A stretch of DNA of 64,000 bases from Bacillaceae bacterium (GTDB taxonomy: Bacteria; Bacillota; Bacilli; Bacillales; Alkalibacillaceae): contig JACDOD010000001.1 in NCBI GenBank assembly GCA_017656265.1, positions 186,001 through 250,000 of the forward strand, in the 5' to 3' direction. Shown one piece after another: positions 52,934 to 61,585 of the stretch (positions within the stretch are counted from its first letter, which is position 1; each line of letters begins with the position of its first letter). The notes beneath the pieces were generated by a model that ran no database searches, was not told the origin of the DNA, and was given only the letters and a program-made list of their open reading frames with translations. Position numbers and translations under genes: made by a program.

Positions 52934-54103
52934 ATGATACTACTAGACGAAGAAATTGTTTCACCTCTTTTGATTGAAACCATCAATCAATTACATGTGC
53001 CCGTATTCAAAAAACAAAATACGCAGGAAGCTATTGGCGGAATGAGTAAAGAAGAATTTTTGTCGCAGATTAATGAAAACAAAAAAATCTTAACGAATTC
53101 GGAAAGCTGTTTATCCTGGCTTGAAACCTATGCTCCAGACAGCGAACAAAATCGGTGGTCGAAACAGCTTAAGGATAAAGGAATGTTCCGTCAGCTTCTT
53201 TCAAAGATGTATCCGGACTATTTCTATAAAGTCATTCAACTTGATGAGCTTGAAAACATGACACCGGTGGATATTCCGTTTCCTGTCGTGATCAAGCCGG
53301 CTAAAGGGTATTCAAGCGTTGGGGTACATAAGATTAAAACAAAAGATCAATGGAAGTCATCCATTGACCGATTTATGTCTGATTTATTAATGGCAAAAAA
53401 CATTTATGGAAAAGAAGTGGTTGACGGAGAAAGAATCCTGATTGAGAAATGGATTCATGGTGATGAGTATGCCGTAGATGGTTACTATGATTCGAAGGGC
53501 AATCCAGTCATTTTAAACATCTTTAAGCATTTGTACAAGGATGAGTATGATACGTCAGATCGAATTTATTTTACATCCAGAAAAATGATTCGTGAAGTAC
53601 TAAATGACATGTATTTGTTTATGGAGAAATTTAAGGAAATCTTTCCTGTTAAAAATTTTCCGATTCATTTTGAAGTCAGGAAGCATCATGATTCGATTAT
53701 TCCTATTGAAATGAATCCACTGCGTTTTGCCGGAGCAGGCACTACAGATCTCGGCTATTATGCTTACCAAACTAACGGGTATAAACACTATTTTGAAGAA
53801 ACGATTCCCGATTGGGAAGCTATACTTGATAGCCAGGATGAGAACATCTATGGCTTTTGTTGTGCAGAAGTACCGATAGATGTTTCGTTGAATTTGATCG
53901 AGTCCATTGATCATGAATCCTTTAAAGAACAATTTACAACCATTCTGGATTACAGAGAGATACACGCAGCGAATGATAGAACTTTTGCGATTGTCTTTTT
54001 CAAAAGTGAAAACATGAAAGAACTGGACCACCTATTAAAAATGGATTTACGTCCGTATATTAAACTGAAGGATGTGAAAAGCGCTAAATTACTGAACAAG
54101 TGA
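52934..54103 (+). CDS. ATP-grasp ligase family protein of unknown substrate
   Basis: This 389-residue protein has a pre-ATP-grasp N-terminus (about 1-85) and an ATP-grasp fold (about 85-280). VVIKPAKGYSSVGVHKI near residue 118 is the ATP lysine and glycine loop, RILIEKWIHGDEYAVDGYYD near 175 a binding strand, and HFEVRKH...IIPIEMNPLRFAGAG (about 245-275) holds the magnesium-binding Glu and Asn. It should join a carboxylate to an amine, like carnosine-type or L-amino-acid ligases. The RNA leader is a c-di-GMP-I riboswitch. The chemoreceptor 58 bases downstream, with no terminator between, is likely co-transcribed. Confidence 0.82.
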   Translation: MILLDEEIVSPLLIETINQLHVPVFKKQNTQEAIGGMSKEEFLSQINENKKILTNSESCLSWLETYAPDSEQNRWSKQLKDKGMFRQLLSKMYPDYFYKVIQLDELENMTPVDIPFPVVIKPAKGYSSVGVHKIKTKDQWKSSIDRFMSDLLMAKNIYGKEVVDGERILIEKWIHGDEYAVDGYYDSKGNPVILNIFKHLYKDEYDTSDRIYFTSRKMIREVLNDMYLFMEKFKEIFPVKNFPIHFEVRKHHDSIIPIEMNPLRFAGAGTTDLGYYAYQTNGYKHYFEETIPDWEAILDSQDENIYGFCCAEVPIDVSLNLIESIDHESFKEQFTTILDYREIHAANDRTFAIVFFKSENMKELDHLLKMDLRPYIKLKDVKSAKLLNK

Positions 54104-54161
54104 TCTTGTTTCAAATGTTAAAGCATACTACAACTAGCTGATACAGGGGAGAGAGAAACAG

Positions 54162-55853
54162 ATGAAACTATGGAGAAAATCAATTAAAGCCCAGTTAATT
54201 ATAAGTTTCTTAGTGCCATTTTTGCTTTTATCACTCGTTCTATTTGGGTTTGCCCGTTATGTATCCAACTATATAATAGATGAACATGTCATTCCTCAGT
54301 TTGAAGAACGCTTAAAAGAAAATGGTCATTCACTGGCCGGAATGTTGGATCCAGGTCTAATTCAGAATACCATGAATGATCCGGCAGCTTACGGAAATGA
54401 ATTAAAAGAAATTCTCGATTCCTTTATGGAAACGAAAAACGGGATAGAATATGTATATGTTTTATCAAGAATGGATGGAAAAGATGTAATCGTTGCCCTC
54501 AATGGTACAGATGATTATTTAATGGAAAACCCTTTTACGGAGGATCAGAAAACATCCTTTGAAAATCAAGAATCTGTAATGAGCTCTATCTACCGTGATG
54601 AGTGGGGTGTTCACAAATCCTATTTTATGCCGGTAGAAGGGTCAGATGCGATTATTGGAATAGACATGAGTGCCAAATTTATTGATTCTATTGAACGGAA
54701 AATATTAATTCTGTCACTAATTTTTACAGCAGTGTTGATTGCAATAGGTGTAGCACTGGCACTATTTATTGGAAACAGCATCTCTAAACCATTAAACCGA
54801 CTGGTAGAATACACAAAAACCTTTTCTACCGGTGATCTGAGCCAATCTGTCCAGATTAAACGTAAAGATGAAATTGGTATTCTGGCAAACAGTTTTGAAG
54901 AAATGCGGGAAAACTTAAGCCATATTATTAATACCGTACGGAATAAGTCTGAGGCGATTCACCAGACAGGCCAGTCTCTGCTGGAATCCTTTGAAGAATT
55001 GGCACAATCTTCGAGACAAATAGCAGTGAGTACCGATGAAGAAGCAAGAGGATCCGAGGAGCGGGCGAATCATATTGACCGGATGTCTAACCGTATGTCT
55101 GAAGTGACGGAATCCATATCCAATGTAGATGAACAAACCAAACTGATCAAAACCTTGACCGAAGAGACCAGTGATCAGGCTGAAAAAGGAAACGAACAGG
55201 TTCAAATGATCACCAGACAGATGAACAAAATGAAAGACAATGGCAAAATCAGCAGGGAAAACTTACAGAATCTGGGGGCAAAATTAAAGGACATTAATGA
55301 AATCATCCATATTATCCAGGATATTTCATCCCAGATCAATCTGCTGTCCTTAAATGCATCCATCGAAGCGGCCAGAGCAGGAGAAGCTGGAAAGGGATTT
55401 TCGGTCGTTGCCCAGGAAGTGCAAAAGCTTGCCAGTGAGACGGATGAATCCATTAAGACCATTTCAGATGCGATTGAAGAAATCAACACCCAGGCCAATG
55501 TTGTCCTGAACTTAAACGAACAGGACTTTAATGAAATGGTCAAAGGCGTCGAAATGGTTGAAGAAAATGGCCGACTGTTTAACGCTATTTTCGAGTCTGT
55601 CGGAAAGCTGACAGAAGGCATTGAAACCATTGCCAATAGTACAGCTGACCTGCATCAAACATCAGATGAAATTTTAGAATCCACACAGGAAATTGCAGCC
55701 ATTTCCGAACAGGGAGTCGCTGCTACCCAGGAAATTTCCGCTTCAGCTGAACAGCAGAATGATACGATTGATTATCTTAAACAGCAGAATACAGAGCTGA
55801 AAGTGCTTGCAGATGATTTGCAAAACCTTATCAAACGTTTTAAAACGGAGTAA
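54162..55853 (+). CDS. Methyl-accepting chemotaxis protein
   Basis: This 563-residue chemoreceptor has an N-terminal membrane helix (about 11-33), an extracellular sensor (about 34-180, probably a single Cache-type domain), a second helix (about 183-207), a HAMP domain (about 208-260, NSISKPLNRLVEYTKTFSTG) and a long signalling coiled coil. The CheA/CheW-binding tip is near residue 395 (LNASIEAARAGEAGKGF). The ligand is unknown. GGGGAGAGAG precedes the ATG. It probably shares the riboswitch 2 transcript with the ATP-grasp gene. Confidence 0.93.
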   Translation: MKLWRKSIKAQLIISFLVPFLLLSLVLFGFARYVSNYIIDEHVIPQFEERLKENGHSLAGMLDPGLIQNTMNDPAAYGNELKEILDSFMETKNGIEYVYVLSRMDGKDVIVALNGTDDYLMENPFTEDQKTSFENQESVMSSIYRDEWGVHKSYFMPVEGSDAIIGIDMSAKFIDSIERKILILSLIFTAVLIAIGVALALFIGNSISKPLNRLVEYTKTFSTGDLSQSVQIKRKDEIGILANSFEEMRENLSHIINTVRNKSEAIHQTGQSLLESFEELAQSSRQIAVSTDEEARGSEERANHIDRMSNRMSEVTESISNVDEQTKLIKTLTEETSDQAEKGNEQVQMITRQMNKMKDNGKISRENLQNLGAKLKDINEIIHIIQDISSQINLLSLNASIEAARAGEAGKGFSVVAQEVQKLASETDESIKTISDAIEEINTQANVVLNLNEQDFNEMVKGVEMVEENGRLFNAIFESVGKLTEGIETIANSTADLHQTSDEILESTQEIAAISEQGVAATQEISASAEQQNDTIDYLKQQNTELKVLADDLQNLIKRFKTE

Positions 55854-55867
55854 TTCTTTCAAAAATG

Positions 55868-55902
55868 GCGTTGTCTGTTATTTAATAGACAGCGCTTTTT
55901 TA
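55868..55902 (+). terminator. Terminator after the chemoreceptor
   Basis: GCGTTGTCT (55868-55876) pairs with AGACAGCGC (55887-55895) through one G-T pair, then TTTTTTAT. Confidence 0.85.
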
Positions 55903-56028
55903 TTGTCATACAAACCATTATCACGATGAGATTCACATATTTACTTCATAATTACTACATCCGCCTTGTCCTCTCAGCAAGAAAAACAATAAATATAATG
56001 TAGAACAACATAAGGAGGTGAACAGCTC

Positions 56029-56127
56029 ATGGGTTATTCAGGTGGATATGGAAACAGCTTTACGTTGATCGTCGTATTATTCATTCTGTTAATCATTGTT
56101 GGTAACTTCTACGGTTACGGCTACTAA
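56029..56127 (+). CDS. YjcZ family sporulation miniprotein (32 aa)
   Basis: AAGGAGGTGA precedes an ATG opening 32 codons: MGYSGGYGNSFTLIVVLFIL then LIIVGNFYGYGY. The Gly/Tyr-rich head, one hydrophobic helix with LIVVLFILLIIVG and short tail are the YjcZ family pattern as I know it; these proteins occur in many spore formers in several copies. TATAAT at 55994 may be its -10. A terminator follows. Confidence 0.85.
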   Translation: MGYSGGYGNSFTLIVVLFILLIIVGNFYGYGY

Positions 56128-56137
56128 TGGTCATTCA

Positions 56138-56170
56138 TTGCATGGGGTCCATTCCCCGTGCAATTTATAG
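56138..56170 (+). terminator. Terminator after the YjcZ-like gene
   Basis: TTGCATGGGG (56138-56147) pairs with CCCCGTGCAA (56154-56163) through one G-T pair, then TTTATAG. Confidence 0.75.
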
Positions 56171-56286
56171 AAACCACATTTAACGTTATACGATGAATAC
56201 CTCTCAATGTTTAATAGGAAAAACACTACCATTCGTCATACGCCTTCCGCTTTTTTAGCCCACTAAAATTCCTCTATAAACTTTTT

Positions 56287-56326
56287 TGGCGGGATGATCA
56301 ATCTTTTGATTACCCGCCATTTGTTT
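56287..56326 (+). terminator. Hairpin in the gap before the lipoprotein gene
   Basis: TGGCGGG (56287-56293) pairs with CCCGCCA (56313-56319), with ATCA/TGAT inside and TTTGTTTTA after. No gene lies directly before it, so its role is unclear. Confidence 0.5.
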
Positions 56327-56424
56327 TATAAAACAATAATCATTTAAGTCTGCACCGTGTTTGTTAAAATCTGGTATAATGAATAAAAAGCCTTGACTGA
56401 ATTTCCATGTAAGAAAGGAGAGGA

Positions 56425-56985
56425 ATGTTGATACGTTTTATATGTACATGTGATGTTGTGAATAAATCGATTCTATCTCTGTTTATGATACTGATTTCAG
56501 GTATGTTGATGGCCTGTACTTCTGTAACTCAACATAAAAAAGAAGCCAACCAAAAGCAGGAAATTCAAGAACATACAGAAGGGATCGATCATCATATACA
56601 GGCCGAATGGGATTTGACGCCTTCGTTTGAACATCCGATTACCTATGAAGGCGGTAGAGAAGGCTCTTATACGATTATTGGAAATCAACATACAGTGGGA
56701 TTTACCGGGCCATTTCCTTTAGAAGCGGGGAAAGGCAATAAATATATGTGGTTTTATTTCGGGGACGAACAAATATACGATCAGCCAGTGAAAATAAAAG
56801 CGATCAAAAAAGATACAGAGAAACTGATTACTTTGCATTCGGGTTCATTTTTTCAGGGAGCAGAAGTAAGCCCGGATAGTGTAAATATGCCATCCATTTT
56901 AAAATTCCCCTCTGCGGGGAGGTGGAAAATACTAGTATATATTGACGGAGAACTTTTTGAACGTCTTGTGGTGGATGTTGAGTAG
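56425..56985 (+). CDS. Lipoprotein, DUF4871-like
   Basis: This 186-residue protein has a long lipoprotein signal peptide ending LISGMLMAC (lipid Cys31). The body WDLTPSFEHPITY, GFTGPFPLEAGKGNKYMWFY, FPSAGRWKILVYIDGELFE has the beta-sandwich look of the DUF4871 family as I remember it. AAAGGAGAGG sets the ATG at 56425; a GTG at 56458 would give a shorter signal peptide. An extended -10 TGGTATAAT lies at 56372-56380. Function is unknown. Confidence 0.7.
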   Translation: MLIRFICTCDVVNKSILSLFMILISGMLMACTSVTQHKKEANQKQEIQEHTEGIDHHIQAEWDLTPSFEHPITYEGGREGSYTIIGNQHTVGFTGPFPLEAGKGNKYMWFYFGDEQIYDQPVKIKAIKKDTEKLITLHSGSFFQGAEVSPDSVNMPSILKFPSAGRWKILVYIDGELFERLVVDVE

Positions 56986-57087
56986 AAAACGAATTTTTCC
57001 AGCTTTACACATTGAATGAAGTGCAGTTTTGTGTACCCGCTCTGTCTGGTCCGCTGCCTAAATGATTAGAGAAGGGAGAATTTCTTC

Positions 57088-57270
57088 ATGCCGAAAAAGT
57101 TAACGAAATCTCCAGCTGACAGGGCAATATACGGCGTTTGCGGAGGTATAGCCGAGTTTTTTGGTATTTCTTCTTTCGTAGTGAGATTAGTTTTTCTGTT
57201 TACAGTTTCCGTTTCTTTTTGGGTGTATATACTGCTAGTTTGGTCGTTAGACGATAAACCTTCATTATAA
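57088..57270 (+). CDS. PspC domain protein
   Basis: This 60-residue protein is almost only a PspC domain: KSPADRAIYGVCGGIAEFFG then a membrane helix VVRLVFLFTVSVSFWVYILL. Such proteins take part in membrane-stress (phage-shock-like) responses, often with LiaI/PspA partners, none of which is adjacent. AAGGGAGAA precedes the ATG. Confidence 0.9.
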   Translation: MPKKLTKSPADRAIYGVCGGIAEFFGISSFVVRLVFLFTVSVSFWVYILLVWSLDDKPSL

Positions 57271-57320
57271 TTATAGATTGTTTTCTTGAGAGAACGTTCT
57301 AAATCTAGTTGAGAAAAATA

Positions 57321-57443
57321 ATGAGGAAGAGAGCCGGGCTAGCTATTATACTTACATCTATTGTGGTTGGTCTGATCATGATAGAAATATGTATGAGACA
57401 TGACAATAAAAGAAAAATTCATTTATATTCAATACTAAAATAG
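57321..57443 (+). CDS. Possible small membrane protein (40 aa)
   Basis: An ATG at 57321 opens 40 codons, MRKRAGLAIILTSIVVGLIM then IEICMRHDNK and a short tail: positive N-terminus, one hydrophobic helix, polar end. No proper ribosome site is visible (GAGAAAAATA), so it may not be translated. No family recognised. Confidence 0.3.
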   Translation: MRKRAGLAIILTSIVVGLIMIEICMRHDNKRKIHLYSILK

Positions 57444-57467
57444 ACTAATATTTCGAGGTGATAGAGC

Positions 57468-57941
57468 TTGAACCATCAACCTCCCAAACATATTATTGCT
57501 GTTTCTGCTTGTGTTACAAATGAAAACGAGGAAGTGTTATTAGTGAAAACACATTGGCGTTCTGATACATGGGAGCTGCCAGGTGGACAGGTGGAGGAAG
57601 GGGAGCCGCTGGATCGAGCTGTGTGCAGGGAAGTGTTAGAGGAGACTGGCATCGTGGTTTCACCTATCGGGATTACAGGTGTTTATTACAATACAACCAA
57701 GAATATCCTTTCAATTGTTTTTAAAGCCAACTATGAAAGAGGTCACATAAAGATCCAGCCAGAAGAAATCCAGGAGGCTGCATTTATTAACTTGACTGAA
57801 GATAATATAGATCAATACATTACTCGCCCACATATGAAATCTCGTACATTGGATTGTATCAAAGCAACACGTTTTGTGCCATACGAAACATGGGAAGTAA
57901 ACCCTTATAACTTGTTGGGAAGATTAGCAGAGTACGATTAA
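57468..57941 (+). CDS. Nudix hydrolase
   Basis: This 157-residue enzyme has the Nudix box GGQVEEGEPLDRAVCREVLEETGI near residues 39-62 with all magnesium-binding Glu residues. It cleaves a nucleoside diphosphate linked to something else; the substrate is not predictable. The TTG start follows GAGGTGAT. It begins a run of small enzyme genes with no recognised operon terminators. Confidence 0.92.
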   Translation: MNHQPPKHIIAVSACVTNENEEVLLVKTHWRSDTWELPGGQVEEGEPLDRAVCREVLEETGIVVSPIGITGVYYNTTKNILSIVFKANYERGHIKIQPEEIQEAAFINLTEDNIDQYITRPHMKSRTLDCIKATRFVPYETWEVNPYNLLGRLAEYD

Positions 57942-57990
57942 TTAAAGCGAAATAAAATCTGAATGAGAATCATTTTGGAGGAATGCATGA

Positions 57991-58473
57991 ATGCATCATT
58001 TAACATTAAAAAAATTTCAATCAACTGATTTTAAAAAATATTTCCTTCTTGTGTCAGACGAACAAGTAATGAAAATGATAACCGAGCGGGCTATTCCAAT
58101 AGAAGAGGCTCGAAAGAAATTTGAGAAGATAGTAAACCGAAATAATCAGTTTGAGATATTTGGCTCTTATAAAGTTTATAATGATACGAATGAATATATT
58201 GGAACTGGCAGCTTAATTTTGAACGAAGAGAAGAAAGATGAAGCAGAAATAGGTTACATGCTTCTGCCAGAATATTGGGGTAAGGGATTTGGGAGTAAGA
58301 TAGCGGATGTATTAATTGAAAAAGCTAAACAAACATCTGTCAAACGGCTAACGGCAGTCATTGATCCTAATAATATACCATCTAGAAATATTCTAATAAA
58401 GAGAGGCTTCCGTTCAGAAAAAATATGTGAAATCGATGGCTTGCCAGGAGAAATATTGAGTAGACCCTTATAA
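57991..58473 (+). CDS. GNAT family N-acetyltransferase (RimJ-like)
   Basis: This 160-residue protein has the RimJ/RimL layout: HLTLKKFQSTDFKKYF, SLILNEEKKDEAEIGYMLLP, the acetyl-CoA loop EYWGKGFGSKIADVLIEKA and VIDPNNIPSRNILIKRGF. The substrate is unknown. GGAGGAA before the ATG at 57991 supports this start. The next gene lies 25 bases away. Confidence 0.9.
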   Translation: MHHLTLKKFQSTDFKKYFLLVSDEQVMKMITERAIPIEEARKKFEKIVNRNNQFEIFGSYKVYNDTNEYIGTGSLILNEEKKDEAEIGYMLLPEYWGKGFGSKIADVLIEKAKQTSVKRLTAVIDPNNIPSRNILIKRGFRSEKICEIDGLPGEILSRPL

Positions 58474-58498
58474 AAAACGAGTGAAAAGGAGCACGTAT

Positions 58499-58903
58499 AT
58501 GAATAGTGATGCAGAAATTCGCTGGAGACAGATTTTTGAGAATTACGAAAAAGCATACAAAGAATTAAATAAGTATAAAGACAGGATATTCGAAACTGAC
58601 CTTGAAAAAGCGGGATACATCCATTATTTCGAAATTGCACTGGAATTTGCGGCTAAGGTCATGATTGCTTATTTAGATGCAAAAGGTAAACCTATTGAAG
58701 ATCCCCGTAAAGCGGTTATGGAATTAGCCCGGCTCGGCTTAATACAAAATAAACGAACCTGGTTCAGAGCCCAGAACCGAAAGAAATTACCGCTATATTT
58801 ACATAAAAACGAAAAATTATTCGATGAGCTTATTCTCGACATTCATAATACATATTTGCCTGAGCTGGAGACTTTTTGGGAGAGGTTGAATGAAATCAGG
58901 TAA
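58499..58903 (+). CDS. HI0074-type nucleotidyltransferase substrate-binding protein, orphan
   Basis: This 134-residue all-helical protein begins MNSDAEIRWRQIFENYEKAY and has GYIHYFEIALEFAAKVMIAY and KPIEDPRKAVMELARLGLIQ, as in HEPN/HI0074 partners of minimal nucleotidyltransferases (MNT). Usual family members have RN...H near residue 100; here NRKKLPLYLH keeps Arg and His at a changed distance. Normally an MNT gene lies next to it; none is present, so the pair is broken or the protein works alone. AAAAGGAG fits the ATG at 58499. Confidence 0.75.
   Translation: MNSDAEIRWRQIFENYEKAYKELNKYKDRIFETDLEKAGYIHYFEIALEFAAKVMIAYLDAKGKPIEDPRKAVMELARLGLIQNKRTWFRAQNRKKLPLYLHKNEKLFDELILDIHNTYLPELETFWERLNEIR
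58586..58606 (+). repeat. 21-base segment repeated at 58968 (copy inside the HI0074-type gene)
   Basis: ATATT, C, GAAACTGACCTTGAA inside the gene (coding IFETDLE) recurs at 58968-58988 with one change. Confidence 0.8.
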
Positions 58904-58967
58904 TGTGATCTAAATCCTTCAAATAATTGATTATAAATTCTGGAGCACTTATTTTGGATTAAGACAC

Positions 58968-58988
58968 CATATTTGAAACTGACCTTGA
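58968..58988 (+). repeat. Second copy of the 21-base segment, downstream relic
   Basis: It is identical to 58586-58606 except for T instead of C at the sixth base. It still reads IFETDLE in one frame, with stops on both sides. It looks like a relic of a duplicated gene end. Confidence 0.7.
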
Positions 58989-59011
58989 AGACATGATTTA
59001 AACTTTTAAAT

Positions 59012-59044
59012 AAGGATTGAATGATCGATAATTCAGTCCCTTTC
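59012..59044 (+). terminator. Terminator-like hairpin
   Basis: GGATTGAAT (59013-59021) pairs with ATTCAGTCC (59030-59038) with one G-T pair, then CTTTCC. It probably ends the HI0074-type transcript. Confidence 0.5.
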
Positions 59045-59107
59045 CAAACAAGAGCAGAGATATAGAAGTGGATCGGGAATCATTAATGTTAAGGTTGGAG
59101 GAATTGA

Positions 59108-59287
59108 ATGAAGGGATACTATCTGGGTGGCCTGGCTTTTATAATTTTTTGGTTAATTTTAGTTGTTGTAATATGGGCAACGGCACAAGAAGGAGAAATA
59201 TTATTATTAATCCCAATTGTATTTTTTGGTGGCATAGGAGTAGTAGTATATTTTTTGATTGGCTATCTTCTTTCACTGAAAAAATAA
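59108..59287 (+). CDS. Small two-helix membrane protein (59 aa)
   Basis: TTGGAGG six bases before the ATG opens 59 codons: MKGYYLGGLAFIIFWLILVV, then VIWATAQEGEILLLIPIVFF, then GGIGVVVYFLIGYLLSLKK. Two or three hydrophobic segments with few charged residues make an integral membrane protein. A longer frame in another register (59068-59349) lacks a ribosome site and looks non-coding. No family recognised. Confidence 0.7.
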   Translation: MKGYYLGGLAFIIFWLILVVVIWATAQEGEILLLIPIVFFGGIGVVVYFLIGYLLSLKK

Positions 59288-59396
59288 GGGGGTTAAGTTT
59301 GGATATTTTAAGGAGAAAGAAAGTTTGCAGGTTCACATGTTATTATTGAATTTTTAATCCGGGTTGGTAAATGGTGCTAAGAGGGGGATTTAGGAC

Positions 59397-60185
59397 ATGA
59401 TTGCTTATGTTCGCAACAAAGACATTCTAGGAGAACTGTACATTCCAAGTGAGGAACAAAATAATCACATTGGAATTGTATGGTTGCCTGGTTTACCAAA
59501 TAAACCAATGGCGGATGATATGGGTAAGCCCCTTTCTGATTTAGGTTTTACTGTACTTCAAGCACGTTATCCCGGAAGCTGGCAAAGCTATGGTAATTTT
59601 GGTCCAACTTCCTCACTAGAGGGAGCAATATTAGGATTGGAGTTACTCTCTAAAGGTAAAACCATTAATTTAAATAATCAGCTAGAAGTAGAATGGGATA
59701 TCAGACATTTAGTATTAGTGGGTCATAGTTATGGTGGAGCAATAGCTGTATCTGTATTGGGGTTGTCTAATTTAGCTGATGCTGCTGTCGCGTTATGTCC
59801 TTTACTGGAACCTGAAATGCAGAATGCTAATCACTCACTCCCGGAAGATGATTTATCGACACTTTATCCTTATTTAAAGAGATGTCACGAGAATGTATTC
59901 AGAAATTTGGATGATGACGAATGGAATAATTTTATCAGTGGGAGGCATCCTGCAGTCCCATCAAATTATTTGGATTTGTTAAAGGATAAAAACTTACTAT
60001 TAATTCATGGAAGTGAAGACAAATCAATACGCCCTTATCATACTGAAAATTTTTATAGAGCACTAAAAAATAATGGAGGAACAAAAGTAGAACTTCATAT
60101 AGAAAAAGGAATTGGTCATGGAAAAAGTTTGCGTGTAAAAACCAGAGAAAAGTGGATTGCATGGGTAAATGGATTATTCAACTAA
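59397..60185 (+). CDS. Alpha/beta hydrolase
   Basis: This 262-residue protein has the nucleophile elbow GHSYGG (Ser near residue 112), a downstream acidic residue in IHGSEDKSIRPY near 205 and the catalytic His in KGIGHGKS near 240, in the order of dienelactone-hydrolase or prolyl-oligopeptidase-like enzymes. No signal peptide, so cytoplasmic. The substrate is unknown. GAGGGGGAT precedes the ATG. Confidence 0.88.
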   Translation: MIAYVRNKDILGELYIPSEEQNNHIGIVWLPGLPNKPMADDMGKPLSDLGFTVLQARYPGSWQSYGNFGPTSSLEGAILGLELLSKGKTINLNNQLEVEWDIRHLVLVGHSYGGAIAVSVLGLSNLADAAVALCPLLEPEMQNANHSLPEDDLSTLYPYLKRCHENVFRNLDDDEWNNFISGRHPAVPSNYLDLLKDKNLLLIHGSEDKSIRPYHTENFYRALKNNGGTKVELHIEKGIGHGKSLRVKTREKWIAWVNGLFN

Positions 60186-60430
60186 GCGGGCAAGTATGAA
60201 AAAACGAACGGTATGAAGAAAAGCCGTTTGCAATTACAATATAAAAGCTAAAAAGTCAATGAATTCTATCCAAAACCTTGTTGGAAGTAAATTATATTTA
60301 ATTACATGAGGAGAATGGGTACAGCATATAAAAACCTTGTAAAAGGTATCTGAATAAATTGGTAAATTGTTTAGCGTTTTGGTTATTGGTTCTTGCTTAA
60401 AGGAGTAAACTATTCTGGGAGTGATTTTAA

Positions 60431-61345
60431 GTGAAAGCCGTTGTATGTACCAAGTATGGAGAACCTGATGTTTTAGAGCTTATGGAAATAAAAAAACCAT
60501 CTCCCAAGGACAACGAAATACTCATCAAAATTCATGCGACTACTGTTACATCAGGGGATGTAAGGGTCAGAAAATTTGAAAGTCCCATTTTATTGTGGAT
60601 TCCAATGAGATTATTTCTTGGGATTAGAAAACCTAGAAAGCCTGTCCTTGGAGTGGAGTTAGCTGGAAAAGTTGAGGCAGTTGGAAAGGATGTCAGCAGA
60701 TTTAAGAAAGGAGACAGGGTTTTTGCTATGACGGGAATGAAATTTGGCGCCCATGCTGAATACATCTGCTTAGCTGAAGACAGTACCGTTGAGAAGATGC
60801 CTGGCAACCTAACCTATGATGAAGCAGCTGCTGTTCTATTTGGCGGGACTACAGCACTTCATTTTTTAAGAAAGACAAATCTGAAAAAGGGACATAAAGT
60901 TCTTATTTATGGGGCGTCCGGTTCTGTTGGGACATCTGCAGTGCAGATTGCCAGACACTTTGGAGCGACAGTTACAGGCGTATGCAGTGCGGTTAATTTT
61001 GATCTGGTAAAATCTCTGGGAGCATCTCATGTCATTAACTATAGGACAGAGGAATTTACAGAACAGGAAGAACAATATGATGTTATTTTTGATGCCGTAG
61101 GAAAAATATCAAAAGCTAAATGCAAGAAATTATTAACCCCAGATGGATCATATGTTTCCGTTAAAGGACAGGGGATAGCGAAAGTGTTAAATGAAGATTT
61201 GATTCTGCTTAAAGAACTCATTGAAGCAGGAAAAATCAAGGCTGTTATAGACAAAACATACACTTTAGGGGAAATCCCTGAAGCTCACAGGTATGTTGAA
61301 CAGGGCCATAAGAAGGGTAATGTCGTGATTTCCGTTCAAAATTAA
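60431..61345 (+). CDS. Zinc-independent MDR oxidoreductase (quinone oxidoreductase-like)
   Basis: This 304-residue medium-chain reductase has a GroES-like N-terminal domain (1-120, with GVELAGKVEAVGKDVSRFKK) and a Rossmann domain with LIYGASGSVGTSAVQIARHFGA near residue 158. The zinc cysteines of alcohol dehydrogenases are absent, as in NADPH quinone reductases. The GTG start lies eight bases after GGGAGTGAT. The substrate is unknown. Confidence 0.9.
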   Translation: MKAVVCTKYGEPDVLELMEIKKPSPKDNEILIKIHATTVTSGDVRVRKFESPILLWIPMRLFLGIRKPRKPVLGVELAGKVEAVGKDVSRFKKGDRVFAMTGMKFGAHAEYICLAEDSTVEKMPGNLTYDEAAAVLFGGTTALHFLRKTNLKKGHKVLIYGASGSVGTSAVQIARHFGATVTGVCSAVNFDLVKSLGASHVINYRTEEFTEQEEQYDVIFDAVGKISKAKCKKLLTPDGSYVSVKGQGIAKVLNEDLILLKELIEAGKIKAVIDKTYTLGEIPEAHRYVEQGHKKGNVVISVQN

Positions 61346-61443
61346 AGTAGCAAATAGGTATATGTAGGTCAAAGTACAGCAGTTCCTTAGAATTTCCCAT
61401 TAATGCAGAGCAAGCTGGCGGGCGAAAGCTAAATAAAACAGTA

Positions 61444-61472
61444 AAGTCTCTTCAGTTGGAGAGGCTTTTTTC
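61444..61472 (+). terminator. Terminator after the MDR gene
   Basis: AAGTCTCT (61444-61451) pairs with AGAGGCTT (61460-61467) through one G-T pair, followed by TTTTT. Confidence 0.8.
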
Positions 61473-61585
61473 AATCTCCTTTCAACTGTTGAATCTATAC
61501 AAAATATGGTTTTTATTTTTACATAATATTATAATTATTTAGAATCGTTATTTTTAAAGACAATTAAAAAAGGGTGTGCAAACCT

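Noticed and set aside
59068-59349. 93-codon frame in the region before the hydrolase
   Set aside because: No ribosome site and odd composition; the 59-codon membrane-protein frame in another register has GGAGG at the right distance.
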